DNA of 64,000 nt from NCBI GenBank assembly GCA_963517825.1, contig CAUQGB010000001.1, forward strand, positions 124,001 to 188,000, given 5' to 3'. The translations under genes and the position numbers were made by a program. Under the pieces are notes generated by a model. The model was not told the origin of the DNA. It did no database searches and worked only from the letters and a program-made list of their open reading frames with translations. The first letter of the stretch is position 1; every line of letters begins with the position of its first letter. Shown here one piece after another: positions 43,383 to 51,531 of the stretch. The DNA comes from Nanogingivalis sp963517825 (GTDB lineage: Bacteria; Patescibacteriota; Saccharimonadia; Saccharimonadales; Saccharimonadaceae).

Positions 43383-44123
43383 TTATTCACCTCTAATTCG
43401 AGCCAAGATTTCATTTAAATGAAATCCTAACCGACCTAGGGTGTATATTCTCGCGGATAGCGCTTTAAGTCTATTGCCACGAGAATTAAACTTTTCAACG
43501 ACTTTCCTACCTAAAATTTTAACATAAGGATAGCCGCCATAAGCAAGCACTCTCAAGCTATGAAACTCAGCATTTAATTGCCAAGTATCAGCTTTTTTAC
43601 CCCTGAATTCATCAAATCTACTATCGAGGATTATATATTCCTCGACTATTTGATTAATTTCCTTAGCTCTACCGCTATTCCTTAGGAATTCAAAATACGT
43701 TCGAAGCTTTTCGTCTTTCACGAAAAGACTTTCAAGCTCACGACCTTTAATCTGAGTGAAGTATTCATCCGCCAAAGATAGCAGCTCCATTGCTCTATTG
43801 AAGCGTTTATCATCTTTTTTATTACGGATGATAATCTGAGCCTCATTGCGCAACAATTTTGCTTCAAGATATCGGCGTTCTCTAATATCAGCTTTTTCTA
43901 AAGCTAATATTGCTAGTTGAGCCACTTCATCAGACCAATAGATCTTGTGAAGCTTTTGTTGAGTTAAAGCCATAAAAGCAATTAATTGAACTATCTCCTC
44001 CGCCGACATTTTATCAGTATAGGCATATCTAATAATATTTTCAAGATCTTTATATCTTGAGCTCTCAAAAGCCTTATTAGCTTTATCGCGATCATATTCA
44101 TCATGTTTATCATGCTTAATCAT
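43383..44123 (-). CDS. Hypothetical helical protein, 246 aa, autonomous unit
   Basis: Not recognised. All-helical, strongly charged, no signal or transmembrane segment; helix pairs such as EVAQLAILALEKADIRERRYLEAKLLRNEA and FNRAMELLSLADEYF suggest a TPR-like solenoid, which would be a protein-binding scaffold. SD AGGAGG before the ATG, consensus promoter upstream, own terminator downstream. It separates tilS from murJ-ftsH, genes that are commonly adjacent. Confidence 0.75.
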   Translation of the reverse strand: MIKHDKHDEYDRDKANKAFESSRYKDLENIIRYAYTDKMSAEEIVQLIAFMALTQQKLHKIYWSDEVAQLAILALEKADIRERRYLEAKLLRNEAQIIIRNKKDDKRFNRAMELLSLADEYFTQIKGRELESLFVKDEKLRTYFEFLRNSGRAKEINQIVEEYIILDSRFDEFRGKKADTWQLNAEFHSLRVLAYGGYPYVKILGRKVVEKFNSRGNRLKALSARIYTLGRLGFHLNEILARIRGE

Positions 44124-44158
44124 TTTTTACACCCTCCTAAAAATATGATTATATTTAA

Positions 44159-44187
44159 ATTATACCATAAATTAAAGGTTTAGTCAA
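44159..44187 (-). promoter_or_regulatory. Promoter of the 246-aa helical protein
   Basis: TTGACT (44182-44187), 17-nt spacer ending in TGG, TATAAT (44159-44164). The -35 box lies inside the last codons of tilS. Confidence 0.75.
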
Positions 44188-45061
44188 TATTAAAGCTCCA
44201 TTCACTCCTAGAAAATATAACTTCATACCCACCTAAAATTTGCGTCCGTGAGCCATTTTTAAAAGTTCGAATTGCATGTAATAAATTCCAAACTTGTTTC
44301 GATAGCGGAATTTTGCCGGATTGACGAATTATAATCTCACGCAGAATTTCGTAGCAAACTTCATCTGAATTCATGCGAAAAAACTCTCGTTCAAATTTTT
44401 GTCCATCGCCAATTTCAAACAAAATCTCTTGAGTTATTTTTTCAATTTCACGGCGAAGTTCAATTTGCCTTTGCCAAATTTTAAAAATAGAATCCAAATC
44501 TTTTTCACTAAAATTCAAAGTTTTTCGAATCCGATTGCGTGTATATTTTTGACTAAAATTAGTTGAATCCTCTCGCCAAATTAAACCTTGTTGCTTTGCC
44601 ATTTTTAGAATTTCTAATTTCGAAAATCGCAAAAATGGCCGTTCAATATCTGGCGAATCAAAACACGCCACCGCACGCCAACCGCCACCGCGCGCCAAAT
44701 TTAGCGCAAAAGTCTCCACCAAATCATTCTTATGATGCGCCGTAAAAATTATAGCATTTTCGCGTTTAGCAATTTTTCGTAAAAAAATATATCGAGCATT
44801 TCGAGCTTTTTCTTCGTTTGAATTTTCACCTAAATTACCATGCTCAAATTCAAATTTCAATCTATCTTTTTCTGCTAATCTTTGAACAAATTCACAGTCT
44901 TCTTGGCTTTCTTTTCCGCGAATTCCATGCTCAAAATGCGCAACAATTAAGTTTTCTTCAAGCCATTTTTGCCCATTTTTATTTCGAAAAAAATACACTA
45001 AAAAATCCAGCAAAACCACCGAATCCACACCACCAGAAACTGCCACGACTATTTTCTTCAT
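44180..45061 (-). CDS. tilS: tRNA(Ile)-lysidine synthase
   Basis: 293 residues; ATP-dependent modification of C34 of the CAU-anticodon tRNA-Ile so that it reads ATA, essential where ATA codons are used. Seen: PP-loop SGGVDSVVLLDFL at about 9-21, AHFEHGIRGKESQ, TAHHKNDLVETFALNLARG, and W-R-x-DSTN-x-x-x-x-x-RN-x-IR (EDSTNFSQKYTRNRIR). Shorter than the E. coli enzyme, as in Aquifex or other minimal TilS. ATG 8 nt after TGGTAAAAT: leaderless. Confidence 0.95.
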   Translation of the reverse strand: MKKIVVAVSGGVDSVVLLDFLVYFFRNKNGQKWLEENLIVAHFEHGIRGKESQEDCEFVQRLAEKDRLKFEFEHGNLGENSNEEKARNARYIFLRKIAKRENAIIFTAHHKNDLVETFALNLARGGGWRAVACFDSPDIERPFLRFSKLEILKMAKQQGLIWREDSTNFSQKYTRNRIRKTLNFSEKDLDSIFKIWQRQIELRREIEKITQEILFEIGDGQKFEREFFRMNSDEVCYEILREIIIRQSGKIPLSKQVWNLLHAIRTFKNGSRTQILGGYEVIFSRSEWSFNID

Positions 45062-45101
45062 ATAAATTTATTTTACCACACTTGCGTTTTTAAATCGATT
45101 A

Positions 45102-45110
45102 TGTTAAAAT
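45102..45110 (+). promoter_or_regulatory. Extended -10 promoter of the PilB-like gene
   Basis: TGTTAAAAT, hexamer 7 nt from the ATG at 45118; no Shine-Dalgarno sequence. Leaderless. Confidence 0.65.
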
Positions 45111-45117
45111 TTAAACA

Positions 45118-46392
45118 ATGAAAGAAGGTGGGAAAATTTCGAAAATTAAAGAGATTAAGTTCGAAAATTCAGTTAAATTTGCAGCCGAAAGTATTATTGA
45201 AAATGCCCTAAATCTGCATGCGACTGATGTACATATTGAACCAAGAGAAGATTCAACTTTGGTCCGTTTTCGAATTAACGGTGTTCTAAAAACTGTTAAT
45301 GAATTTTCGAAAGATTTTTTGCCAAAATTAGCTAAATACTTTAAACACCTTGGTGGTTTAAATTTTAGCGAAAAAACTTTTCCACAATCCGCCACAATTC
45401 GACATGGAGAAGCTCGGATTCGGATTTCCACAACTCCAGTTTTTTTGGGTGAAAAAGTTACTCTAAGGTTAATTCGAGCCCGAAAAAGTGTTAGAAAACT
45501 CAACGAAATTGGGCTTTGGGGCGAAAACTTACAGCAAATTCAACAAATTTTGCGCCAACCGCGTGGAATTATTTTTACAATTGGTGAAGGAAATAATACA
45601 ACCAATTTCTCAATTTTAAATGAATTAAATTCGAGCGAAAAAAATATTGTTACAATTGAAAAAAATATTGAAAAAACGATTTCAGGAATTAACCAGACCG
45701 AAATTAATCCAAGAATCGGTTTGGATTATTTTGAAATGACTAAATCAGCTCTGAGTCAAAATCCTGATATTTTATACATCGATAATCTAAAAGATTCGAA
45801 AACTGCCGAGCTCATTTTTGACGCTTCAATGCGAGGAAAATTTATTATTGCAAGCCTTCCGGTTCAAAAAATAAGTGAAATTATCCCATTCTTAAATTAT
45901 CTTGGAATTGAACCATTTTTAATTAGTGCAAACGTTCTAGGAATGATTTCGCAAACCCTGGTTCGTACCGTTTCGAAAAAAGCAATTTCAAAAACTAAAA
46001 TCTCAAAAGAAGAATCTTCTCTTATTTTGCAAGAATTTAAAACTACGGGAGTAAAAATCCATCAATTAGAAAAAGATTTTCGCGATACAGTTCATCTAAA
46101 AGGAAAACTTTCAACTTCTTCGAACGCTATTTTAGAGTTGCCAATTATTCAAAAAAAAGAAAATTACGAATTAGCTTTCTCTGGAAATACAGCTATTTTT
46201 GAAGTTTTAAGCTTAATTAATGGTAAAATATCAAAAGAAATTAAAAGTTTAATTCAGCTTAAGCCAACCTCAACCGAAATTGAAGAAATTCTTTCAATAA
46301 ATAACTTTAAGAATATGAAACTAGACGGCTTAGTAAAGGTTTTACAAAATGAAACAATTTTACCAGAATTAATGAGAAAAACTGGATTTTAA
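45118..46392 (+). CDS. PilB/GspE-like pilus ATPase relative with degenerate P-loop
   Basis: 424 residues aligning to the ATPase part of type IV pilus/type II secretion motors: ILENALNLHATDVHIEP resembles the A-SDIHIEP motif, VRFRINGVL, then ISTTPVFLGEKVTLRLI. The Walker A that should read GPTGSGKTTT is IGEGNNTTN at 155-163, without Gly-Lys-Thr; the Walker B/Asp box is DILYIDNLKD instead of a D-x-x-x-x-GE-RD motif; and the C-terminal zinc tetracysteine is missing. It is therefore likely catalytically dead, with a structural or regulatory role. A catalytic paralogue would be expected elsewhere. Full length and with a promoter, so not an obvious pseudogene. Confidence 0.82.
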   Translation: MKEGGKISKIKEIKFENSVKFAAESIIENALNLHATDVHIEPREDSTLVRFRINGVLKTVNEFSKDFLPKLAKYFKHLGGLNFSEKTFPQSATIRHGEARIRISTTPVFLGEKVTLRLIRARKSVRKLNEIGLWGENLQQIQQILRQPRGIIFTIGEGNNTTNFSILNELNSSEKNIVTIEKNIEKTISGINQTEINPRIGLDYFEMTKSALSQNPDILYIDNLKDSKTAELIFDASMRGKFIIASLPVQKISEIIPFLNYLGIEPFLISANVLGMISQTLVRTVSKKAISKTKISKEESSLILQEFKTTGVKIHQLEKDFRDTVHLKGKLSTSSNAILELPIIQKKENYELAFSGNTAIFEVLSLINGKISKEIKSLIQLKPTSTEIEEILSINNFKNMKLDGLVKVLQNETILPELMRKTGF

Positions 46393-46422
46393 ATCAAAAG
46401 TTTGTTAAAATCATATATAATT

Positions 46423-46980
46423 ATGTTAATTTTAGCTTCAAAATTACTAAACACGCCAATTATGGGTTTACAAACTGGTTCGCAACTCGCTTTGGCTGGT
46501 GATGCAATCATCAACCCTGCAAATTTGCAAATTTTAGCTTATGAGTTGAAGGCTAGTTCCTTCTCAGATGAAGAGATGTTAATTCGAATTGCAGATATTC
46601 GTGAGCTTTCACGAATTGGTTTTATCGTTGATTCCGCAGAAGATTTTATTCTACCTACAGATGTAATTAAAATTAAAGAAATTCTTGATTTAAATTTTAA
46701 TCTACTAGATTTAAGAGTGGAAGATGAAAAGAAACATAAAATTGGTAAGATTATTGATTATACAATCAGCCTTTCGAATTTTTCTGTCCAACAATTAATC
46801 GTTAAACGCCCGTTCATAAAATCTTTTAGCGATCCGACGCTTACAATCCACCGTTCGCAAATTGTTGAAATTAACGATAATAAAATCGTAATTCAGAGCG
46901 AAGAAGAATCTGTTCCGCAAAAAAGTGCCGAAAAAACTGAGAATTTTGTTCCAAATTACATTAATCCATTTCGAGATTAA
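46423..46980 (+). CDS. PRC-barrel domain protein
   Basis: 185 residues from the ATG at 46423 (MLILASKLLNTPIMGLQ); a TTG 21 nt earlier is less likely. Two PRC-barrel-like beta units: residues about 3-75 (PIMGLQTGSQLALAGDAIINP) and about 90-165 (LLDLRVEDEKKHKIGKIIDY). The second has the canonical V-x-D-x-x-x-x-x-IG-x-I-x-D pattern. A polar 25-residue tail follows. No signal peptide, so cytosolic. PRC barrels act as protein or RNA docking modules (for example RimM). Next to the PilB relative; converges on recX with a 4-nt overlap of stops. Confidence 0.85.
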   Translation: MLILASKLLNTPIMGLQTGSQLALAGDAIINPANLQILAYELKASSFSDEEMLIRIADIRELSRIGFIVDSAEDFILPTDVIKIKEILDLNFNLLDLRVEDEKKHKIGKIIDYTISLSNFSVQQLIVKRPFIKSFSDPTLTIHRSQIVEINDNKIVIQSEEESVPQKSAEKTENFVPNYINPFRD

Positions 46981-47720
46981 AATTCATCTTTAGAAAGTGC
47001 CCTCTTAATTTCGTCATACGAAAACCCTTGTCGCGCTAAATATGCGACAAGTTTTTTTTCGTCAGTGTATTTTTTGGCTTTTTTTGCAATTATTTTTTGA
47101 ATTTCTTCCGAATCATTACGCTTTGAACTTGCTAAAATTTGTTCGATAATTTCGCTCAAAACACCTTTCGAGAATAATTCAGATTTTAATTTTTTAATTG
47201 AACTTCCTTTTCTTTGATTTCGATTTTCAATCCAAAATTTTGCAAATTTAAAATCATCAACGTAACCCCTCTCAATCAATCTTTGTAAAGCTTGTTCTGC
47301 CGAAATTTTTGAAACTCCTTTTTTCTCATAAAATTCACCCGTTTTTTTATTTCGAAGCTTTCGATTTAGCGTTTTTTTCCACAAATAATCACGAATTTCC
47401 TTTTCAGAATGTGGCCGCATTAAACAATAATTAAGCCCAAGAGTATATAATTTTCCAAATTCACTCTGTTGTTCGAGATTTAAAATTTCATCTTCTGAAA
47501 ATTTTGCGCCAATTTTAACATTTAATTGAGTTAATTGAAAAATATCCAAAGAAAAACGATATTTTCCATTTACAAAAATATTAGCACGATTTGGATTTTT
47601 AACTGCTTGTTTTATATCCGTAATCGTGAAATGGCCATCTTTAAAAGCGTCTTCTTTTCGAAAACTTTTTTTTACAACTTTTTCTTTAAAATCATTTTGA
47701 TCAAAAATATCTAAAGCCAT
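46977..47720 (-). CDS. recX: RecX, RecA modulator
   Basis: 247 residues with three RecX helical repeats: LGLNYCLMRPHSEKEIRDYLWKK, ALQRLIERGYVDDFKFAKFWIENR, and KLVAYLARQGFSYDEIKRAL. An N-terminal extension of about 70 residues (ITDIKQAVKNPNRANIFVNGKYRFSLD) is found in longer RecX proteins. RecX caps or disassembles RecA filaments. It follows recA by 41 nt and is probably cotranscribed. Complete gene. Confidence 0.92.
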   Translation of the reverse strand: MALDIFDQNDFKEKVVKKSFRKEDAFKDGHFTITDIKQAVKNPNRANIFVNGKYRFSLDIFQLTQLNVKIGAKFSEDEILNLEQQSEFGKLYTLGLNYCLMRPHSEKEIRDYLWKKTLNRKLRNKKTGEFYEKKGVSKISAEQALQRLIERGYVDDFKFAKFWIENRNQRKGSSIKKLKSELFSKGVLSEIIEQILASSKRNDSEEIQKIIAKKAKKYTDEKKLVAYLARQGFSYDEIKRALSKDEF

Positions 47721-47761
47721 AATTAAAAGTAAAATTAGCCCGAATTTTCAGGCTAATTATA

Positions 47762-48826
47762 TTATTTTTCTTCTTTTTCCTCGTTATCAGAAGATTCTTC
47801 GGCAATTTCTTCTCCACGAATTTTTGCGCGAACTTTTTTCTCAATTTCAGCCATAACTTCTGGATTTTCAAGCAAGTATCGTTTAGCGTTTTCACGACCT
47901 TGACCAATATTTTGGTCGTTATATTTGTAAAACGCACCTGATTTTCCAAGAATTTCATGTTCAACCGCTAAATCTAGAATATCACCCGTTTTCGAAATAC
48001 CTTCATTATACATGATATCAAATTCAGCAATTCTAAACGGTGCCGCAATCTTATTTTTAACGATTTTAACCTTTGTACGGTTACCAATTACATCGTCGCC
48101 ACTTTTAATTTGTGCAGTTCGACGGATATCGGCACGTACCGACGCATAAAATTTAAGCGCGTTACCACCAGTTGTAGTTTCAGGATTACCAAACATCACA
48201 CCAATTTTCATTCGAATTTGGTTAATAAAAATCACAGTCGCTTTTGATTTGTTGATAATTCCAGTAAGTTTTCGAAGTGCTTGCGACATTAATCGAGCCT
48301 GAAGACCCATATGCGCATCACCCATGTCGCCATCGATTTCAGCTTGTGGAACTAACGCTGCAACAGAGTCAACAACAATCAAATCAACTGCATTAGAACG
48401 CACCAAAGTTTCAGTAATTTCAAGTGCTTGTTCGCCATTATCAGGTTGCGCGACAAGCAAGTTTTCAGTATCAACACCAAGTTTACGCGCATAAGCTGGA
48501 TCAAGCGCATGCTCAGCATCAATAAACGCCGCTGTTCCACCTTGTTTTTGAATTTCAGCAATTGCATGGAGCGTTAAAGTAGTTTTTCCTGAGCTTTCTG
48601 GTCCATAAATTTCAATAATTCGCCCCTTAGGATAGCCACCACCAAGCGCAATATCTAGGCTTAAACATCCTGAAGGTAAAAGTTCAACATCAACCTTATG
48701 ATTTTCACCAAGCTTCATAATTGAACCATCGCCGAATTGTTTCGAAATTTGTGCAATCGCTAAATCTAGCGCTTGTTTTTTACCATCTTCAGCCATTCCT
48801 GTATCTGTTTTTTTTGCTTTAGCCAT
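47762..48826 (-). CDS. recA: Recombinase A
   Basis: 354 residues: homologous recombination, strand exchange and, in classical systems, LexA co-protease. Seen: Walker A GPESSGKT near residue 75, VDSVAALVPQAEIDGD, L1/L2 loops with VIFINQIRMKIGVMFGNPETTTGGNAL, and an acidic C-terminal tail. SD AAGGAG before the ATG at 48826. The promoter bears a perfect inverted repeat over -35 and -10, implying repression. Confidence 0.98.
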   Translation of the reverse strand: MAKAKKTDTGMAEDGKKQALDLAIAQISKQFGDGSIMKLGENHKVDVELLPSGCLSLDIALGGGYPKGRIIEIYGPESSGKTTLTLHAIAEIQKQGGTAAFIDAEHALDPAYARKLGVDTENLLVAQPDNGEQALEITETLVRSNAVDLIVVDSVAALVPQAEIDGDMGDAHMGLQARLMSQALRKLTGIINKSKATVIFINQIRMKIGVMFGNPETTTGGNALKFYASVRADIRRTAQIKSGDDVIGNRTKVKIVKNKIAAPFRIAEFDIMYNEGISKTGDILDLAVEHEILGKSGAFYKYNDQNIGQGRENAKRYLLENPEVMAEIEKKVRAKIRGEEIAEESSDNEEKEEK

Positions 48827-48854
48827 AAAATTTTCTCCTTAAAATAATATCTTT

Positions 48855-48883
48855 ATTTTAACATTTTTTAGCAAAATGTTCAA
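48855..48883 (-). promoter_or_regulatory. recA promoter with inverted-repeat operator
   Basis: Minus strand TTGAAC (48878-48883), 17-nt spacer ending in TGT, TAAAAT (48855-48860). The spacer and box edges hold the perfect inverted repeat AACATTTT-N5-AAAATGTT at 48860-48880, placed where a repressor dimer would block polymerase. It is not the canonical E. coli or Bacillus LexA box. Confidence 0.7.
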
Positions 48884-48889
48884 GGTTAT

Positions 48890-48923
48890 TTTTTGAAAAA
48901 GAAAAAGGCTCAAAATGAACCTT
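48890..48923 (-). terminator. Terminator, copy B of a shared 3' element
   Basis: AAGGTTC-ATTTT-GAGCCTT (7 bp, one G-U) then TTTTTCTTTTTC. Same layout and near-identical sequence to 43350-43377. Confidence 0.75.
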
Positions 48924-48932
48924 AAAAAATAA

Positions 48933-49109
48933 TTAGAAAACTGTTGAGCCCTTTTGCCTCGCAAGCTGCTCACGGGCATTTTGTATTTTAGCTCTTTGAT
49001 TTACAGATAATTTACGATTAGTAATTGCATTATGGCGTCTATCTAATCCAAAAGTTTTGCAATAGACTATATCACCATCAGCATTTCTACCAATTGGAAT
49101 TTCAATCAT
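48933..49109 (-). CDS. Hypothetical small basic protein, 58 aa
   Basis: 58 residues from the ATG at 49109 (MIEIPIGRNADGD), preceded by GGGGGTGAAG; the frame from a GTG nine nt earlier would swallow the binding site. The protein is basic (LDRRHNAITNRKLSVNQRAK ... REQLARQKG) and contains one cysteine. Not recognised; could bind nucleic acid or ribosomes. Own promoter and terminator between recA and a prepilin gene. Confidence 0.65.
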   Translation of the reverse strand: MIEIPIGRNADGDIVYCKTFGLDRRHNAITNRKLSVNQRAKIQNAREQLARQKGSTVF

Positions 49110-49162
49110 TTTCTTCACCCCCTAATTTTACTTTACTAATTTCATAAACCAGCAATAAACAA

Positions 49163-49191
49163 ATTTTATCATATTTTTTTGACAAATTCAA
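49163..49191 (-). promoter_or_regulatory. Promoter of the 58-aa protein
   Basis: TTGAAT (49186-49191), 17-nt spacer ending in TGA, TAAAAT (49163-49168) on the minus strand. Confidence 0.6.
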
Positions 49192-49234
49192 ACTAATTAG
49201 ACCAAAAAAATAATTTGTGATATAATAAAAATAT

Positions 49235-49624
49235 ATGAAGAAAAAATCTGGTTTTACAGTTATTGAAATTTGTGTTGTAATTATATTTTTAATCGTCGTT
49301 GGTGTAATTTTTACAATACAAAGATTCGAACTTCTCGCAGTTCAACGCGATCAAATTCGAAAACTTTCGATTAATGAAATTTATTATAATTTGGAAGAAG
49401 TTTATTACAAGAAAAATGGCTATTATCCTGAAAAAATAAACGAAGATGTCGTTAAAGGTATTGAACCAAATCTCCTAACCGACCCTTCTGGAATTATAAT
49501 TAATGAAGAAAAAAGTGAATATCACTACGAACCAACCAACTGTGAAAACGGTAAATGTAAAAAATTCACACTTCGAGCAAAATTAGAAAAAGAAGGTGAT
49601 TTTATCAAAAAATCTCGAAATTAA
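49235..49624 (+). CDS. Type IV prepilin-like protein
   Basis: 129 residues. N-terminal prepilin signal KKKSG|FTVIEI with a Gly before the cut and Glu at mature position 5, followed by the hydrophobic helix VVIIFLIVVGVIF. The rest has NEIYYNLEEVYYKKNGYYPE, a pattern seen in minor pilins and pseudopilins, then a small globular domain with two Cys (NCENGKCKK) able to form a disulfide, possibly by the DsbA-like enzyme here. The ATG is 8 nt after TGATATAAT: leaderless. Confidence 0.9.
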   Translation: MKKKSGFTVIEICVVIIFLIVVGVIFTIQRFELLAVQRDQIRKLSINEIYYNLEEVYYKKNGYYPEKINEDVVKGIEPNLLTDPSGIIINEEKSEYHYEPTNCENGKCKKFTLRAKLEKEGDFIKKSRN

Positions 49625-49627
49625 ATA

Positions 49628-49668
49628 TTAAAAAACGGCTCACAAATTTTCGAAAGCCGTTTTTTATT
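49628..49668. terminator. Bidirectional terminator
   Basis: AAAAACGGCT / AGCCGTTTTT hairpin with TTTTCGAAA in the loop, between convergent genes. Confidence 0.8.
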
Positions 49669-50419
49669 ATTTTACACTCATTTTTACACCTTCTTCAAAA
49701 AGTTTATCAGAAAGCATTTGATTTTCGCGAGCCGCTTCAACAATATCACTTAAAAATTCTGCTTTTTTGTCTGGATTCGGTGAGAATGGAAAAGTGTAAG
49801 TTGATTCATCACCAACAGTGCTTAATTTAACAGTTCCGTAATCAAACAAATGTTGCAAAATTCCCTCTCGAGAATAAGAAATATCTTCAATCGATTCAAG
49901 GTTAATCACCTGCTTTTTTTGGCTCATAATCGTATTCGAAATCCATTGAATTGCACGTTCGTTTGTAATCACAAATCGATTTGCTCGATATACAACATAA
50001 TTAACATAAGTTAATATAATTAAAAGTAACGTAATTGAACCAAAAATCAAAGAAATTTGTGGCTTAAAGCTTGCAGGAATTGGTAGTGGATTTGGCATAA
50101 AACAGATAATGATCCACGCACTAATTAGCAAAACACCAATAAACGCACTAAAAATAATATTTAAAAGATAGCCGAGTGAATGACGGCGCATCGAAAGAAC
50201 CACATATTCATCTTCATCAACAGTGATATCTGGATAAGTTTTTACAGATTGTTCATGGCGTGCTTTAATTACGCGTGGATCGCCAGCAGGAACTTCAACC
50301 TGCATAACTGGCTGAACTCGAATTGGCGCACCCAGACTATTTTCGAAACTTAAATTTTCGTTCTGATTCTGGGCAATTTTTTCCTCAAATTTCTGGGCTA
50401 GGCTTTGCTTATCGTTCAT
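49667..50419 (-). CDS. Bacterial PH-domain membrane protein
   Basis: 250 residues: a polar N-terminal 70 residues, two transmembrane helices (about 84-107 and 126-147), then a bPH_2/DUF304-type domain (YRANRFVITNERAIQWISNTIMSQKKQVINLESIEDISYSREGILQHLFDYGTVKLST), whose strand pattern is characteristic. Function of the family is unknown. Starts within the end of ruvB (11-nt overlap), so cotranscribed with it. Confidence 0.87.
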   Translation of the reverse strand: MNDKQSLAQKFEEKIAQNQNENLSFENSLGAPIRVQPVMQVEVPAGDPRVIKARHEQSVKTYPDITVDEDEYVVLSMRRHSLGYLLNIIFSAFIGVLLISAWIIICFMPNPLPIPASFKPQISLIFGSITLLLIILTYVNYVVYRANRFVITNERAIQWISNTIMSQKKQVINLESIEDISYSREGILQHLFDYGTVKLSTVGDESTYTFPFSPNPDKKAEFLSDIVEAARENQMLSDKLFEEGVKMSVK

Positions 50420-51425
50420 CTTTGAATTCCTTTCCTAAATGCTCAAACGCTTTTTTCGTAATCATTCTTCCTCGTGGTGTTCTTTGTAAAAAACCAATCT
50501 GCATTAAATATGGTTCATAAAAATCTTCAATCGTTGCAGTCTCATCACCAGTTAATGCCGCCATTGTATTTAAGCCAACTGGCCGCGTACCATAATTTTC
50601 TATTACAGAATTTAATAAATTCCTATCCGCAGCGTCCAATCCTAGTTCATCAATTTCGAGCATTTTTAAAGCCTCTTTAACTATTTTCGAATCTATAATT
50701 CCATCTCCATTCACGTCTGCGTAATCTCGAACACGTTTTAGAATGCGGTTTGCGATTCGTGGAGTTAACCTTGCCCGAGTTGAAAGTATGTCTGAAGCTT
50801 CCTTTTCGATATCACTTCCTAAAAGATTGCTTGAGCGTAAAATAATTTTTGAAATTTCTTTAGGCGTGTAAAATTCTAACCGATAAATATGTCCAAACCG
50901 ATCTCGAAGCGGTGCTGCCAAACTTCCAGTTCGAGTTGTAGCGCCAATAACTGTAAAATGTGGCAAATCTAACCGAACCGAGCGTGCGGCGGGGCCTTTA
51001 CCGATCACAATATCAAGTTTAAAATCTTCCATCGCAGAATAAAGAATCTCTTCAACAGCACGTGGCATGCGATGAATTTCATCAATAAAGAGAATGTCGC
51101 CATCTTGCAAATTCGTCACAATAGATGCTAAATCTCCCGCTTTTTCGATTGCTGGTCCAGATGTAATTCGAATATTTGCACCCATTTCGCGCGCGATAAC
51201 ATTCGCCATTGTAGTTTTTCCTAATCCTGGAGGACCATAAAGTAAAACATGATCAATACTTTCACCACGTTTTTTTGCTGCGTCAATTGCGAGCTTTAAA
51301 TTCTTTTTCAATCGCTCCTGACCAATATATTCATCAAAACTTGTTGGACGTAAAGAAATCTCCACCTGCTGCTCTTGCGGTTCATCATCATGTAAGTTTG
51401 CATCAATAATTCTTTCAATAGCCAT
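50409..51425 (-). CDS. ruvB: RuvB Holliday junction branch-migration ATPase
   Basis: 338 residues, AAA+ motor working with RuvA. Seen: RPTSFDEYIGQ, Walker A GPPGLGKTTMANV, Walker B ILFIDEIHRM, sensor 1 IGATTRTGSLAAPLRDRFG and the winged-helix end with TPRGR. ATG 7 nt after TGGTATAAT: leaderless. It is separated from ruvA by a divergent hypothetical gene rather than adjacent to it as is usual. Confidence 0.97.
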   Translation of the reverse strand: MAIERIIDANLHDDEPQEQQVEISLRPTSFDEYIGQERLKKNLKLAIDAAKKRGESIDHVLLYGPPGLGKTTMANVIAREMGANIRITSGPAIEKAGDLASIVTNLQDGDILFIDEIHRMPRAVEEILYSAMEDFKLDIVIGKGPAARSVRLDLPHFTVIGATTRTGSLAAPLRDRFGHIYRLEFYTPKEISKIILRSSNLLGSDIEKEASDILSTRARLTPRIANRILKRVRDYADVNGDGIIDSKIVKEALKMLEIDELGLDAADRNLLNSVIENYGTRPVGLNTMAALTGDETATIEDFYEPYLMQIGFLQRTPRGRMITKKAFEHLGKEFKDER

Positions 51426-51445
51426 TGATTATATTATACCACGAC

Positions 51446-51474
51446 TTGACAAAAATAGAAAAATTTGTTATAAT
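51446..51474 (+). promoter_or_regulatory. Consensus promoter of the 139-aa protein
   Basis: Perfect TTGACA (51446-51451), 17-nt spacer, perfect TATAAT (51469-51474). The leader contains the inverted repeat TATTCC-TCTTTT-GGAATA at 51484-51501 and a TAGGAGG ribosome binding site. Confidence 0.85.
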
Positions 51475-51531
51475 CTTAACATAGTATTCCTCTTTTGGAA
51501 TAAGAAATTTTTATATTTAGGAGGGCTCCAT

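Noticed and set aside
45118..46392. PilB-like gene as a pseudogene
   Set aside because: The frame is intact over the usual C-terminal length, with a good promoter; only catalytic sites are altered, which argues for a retained non-catalytic role.
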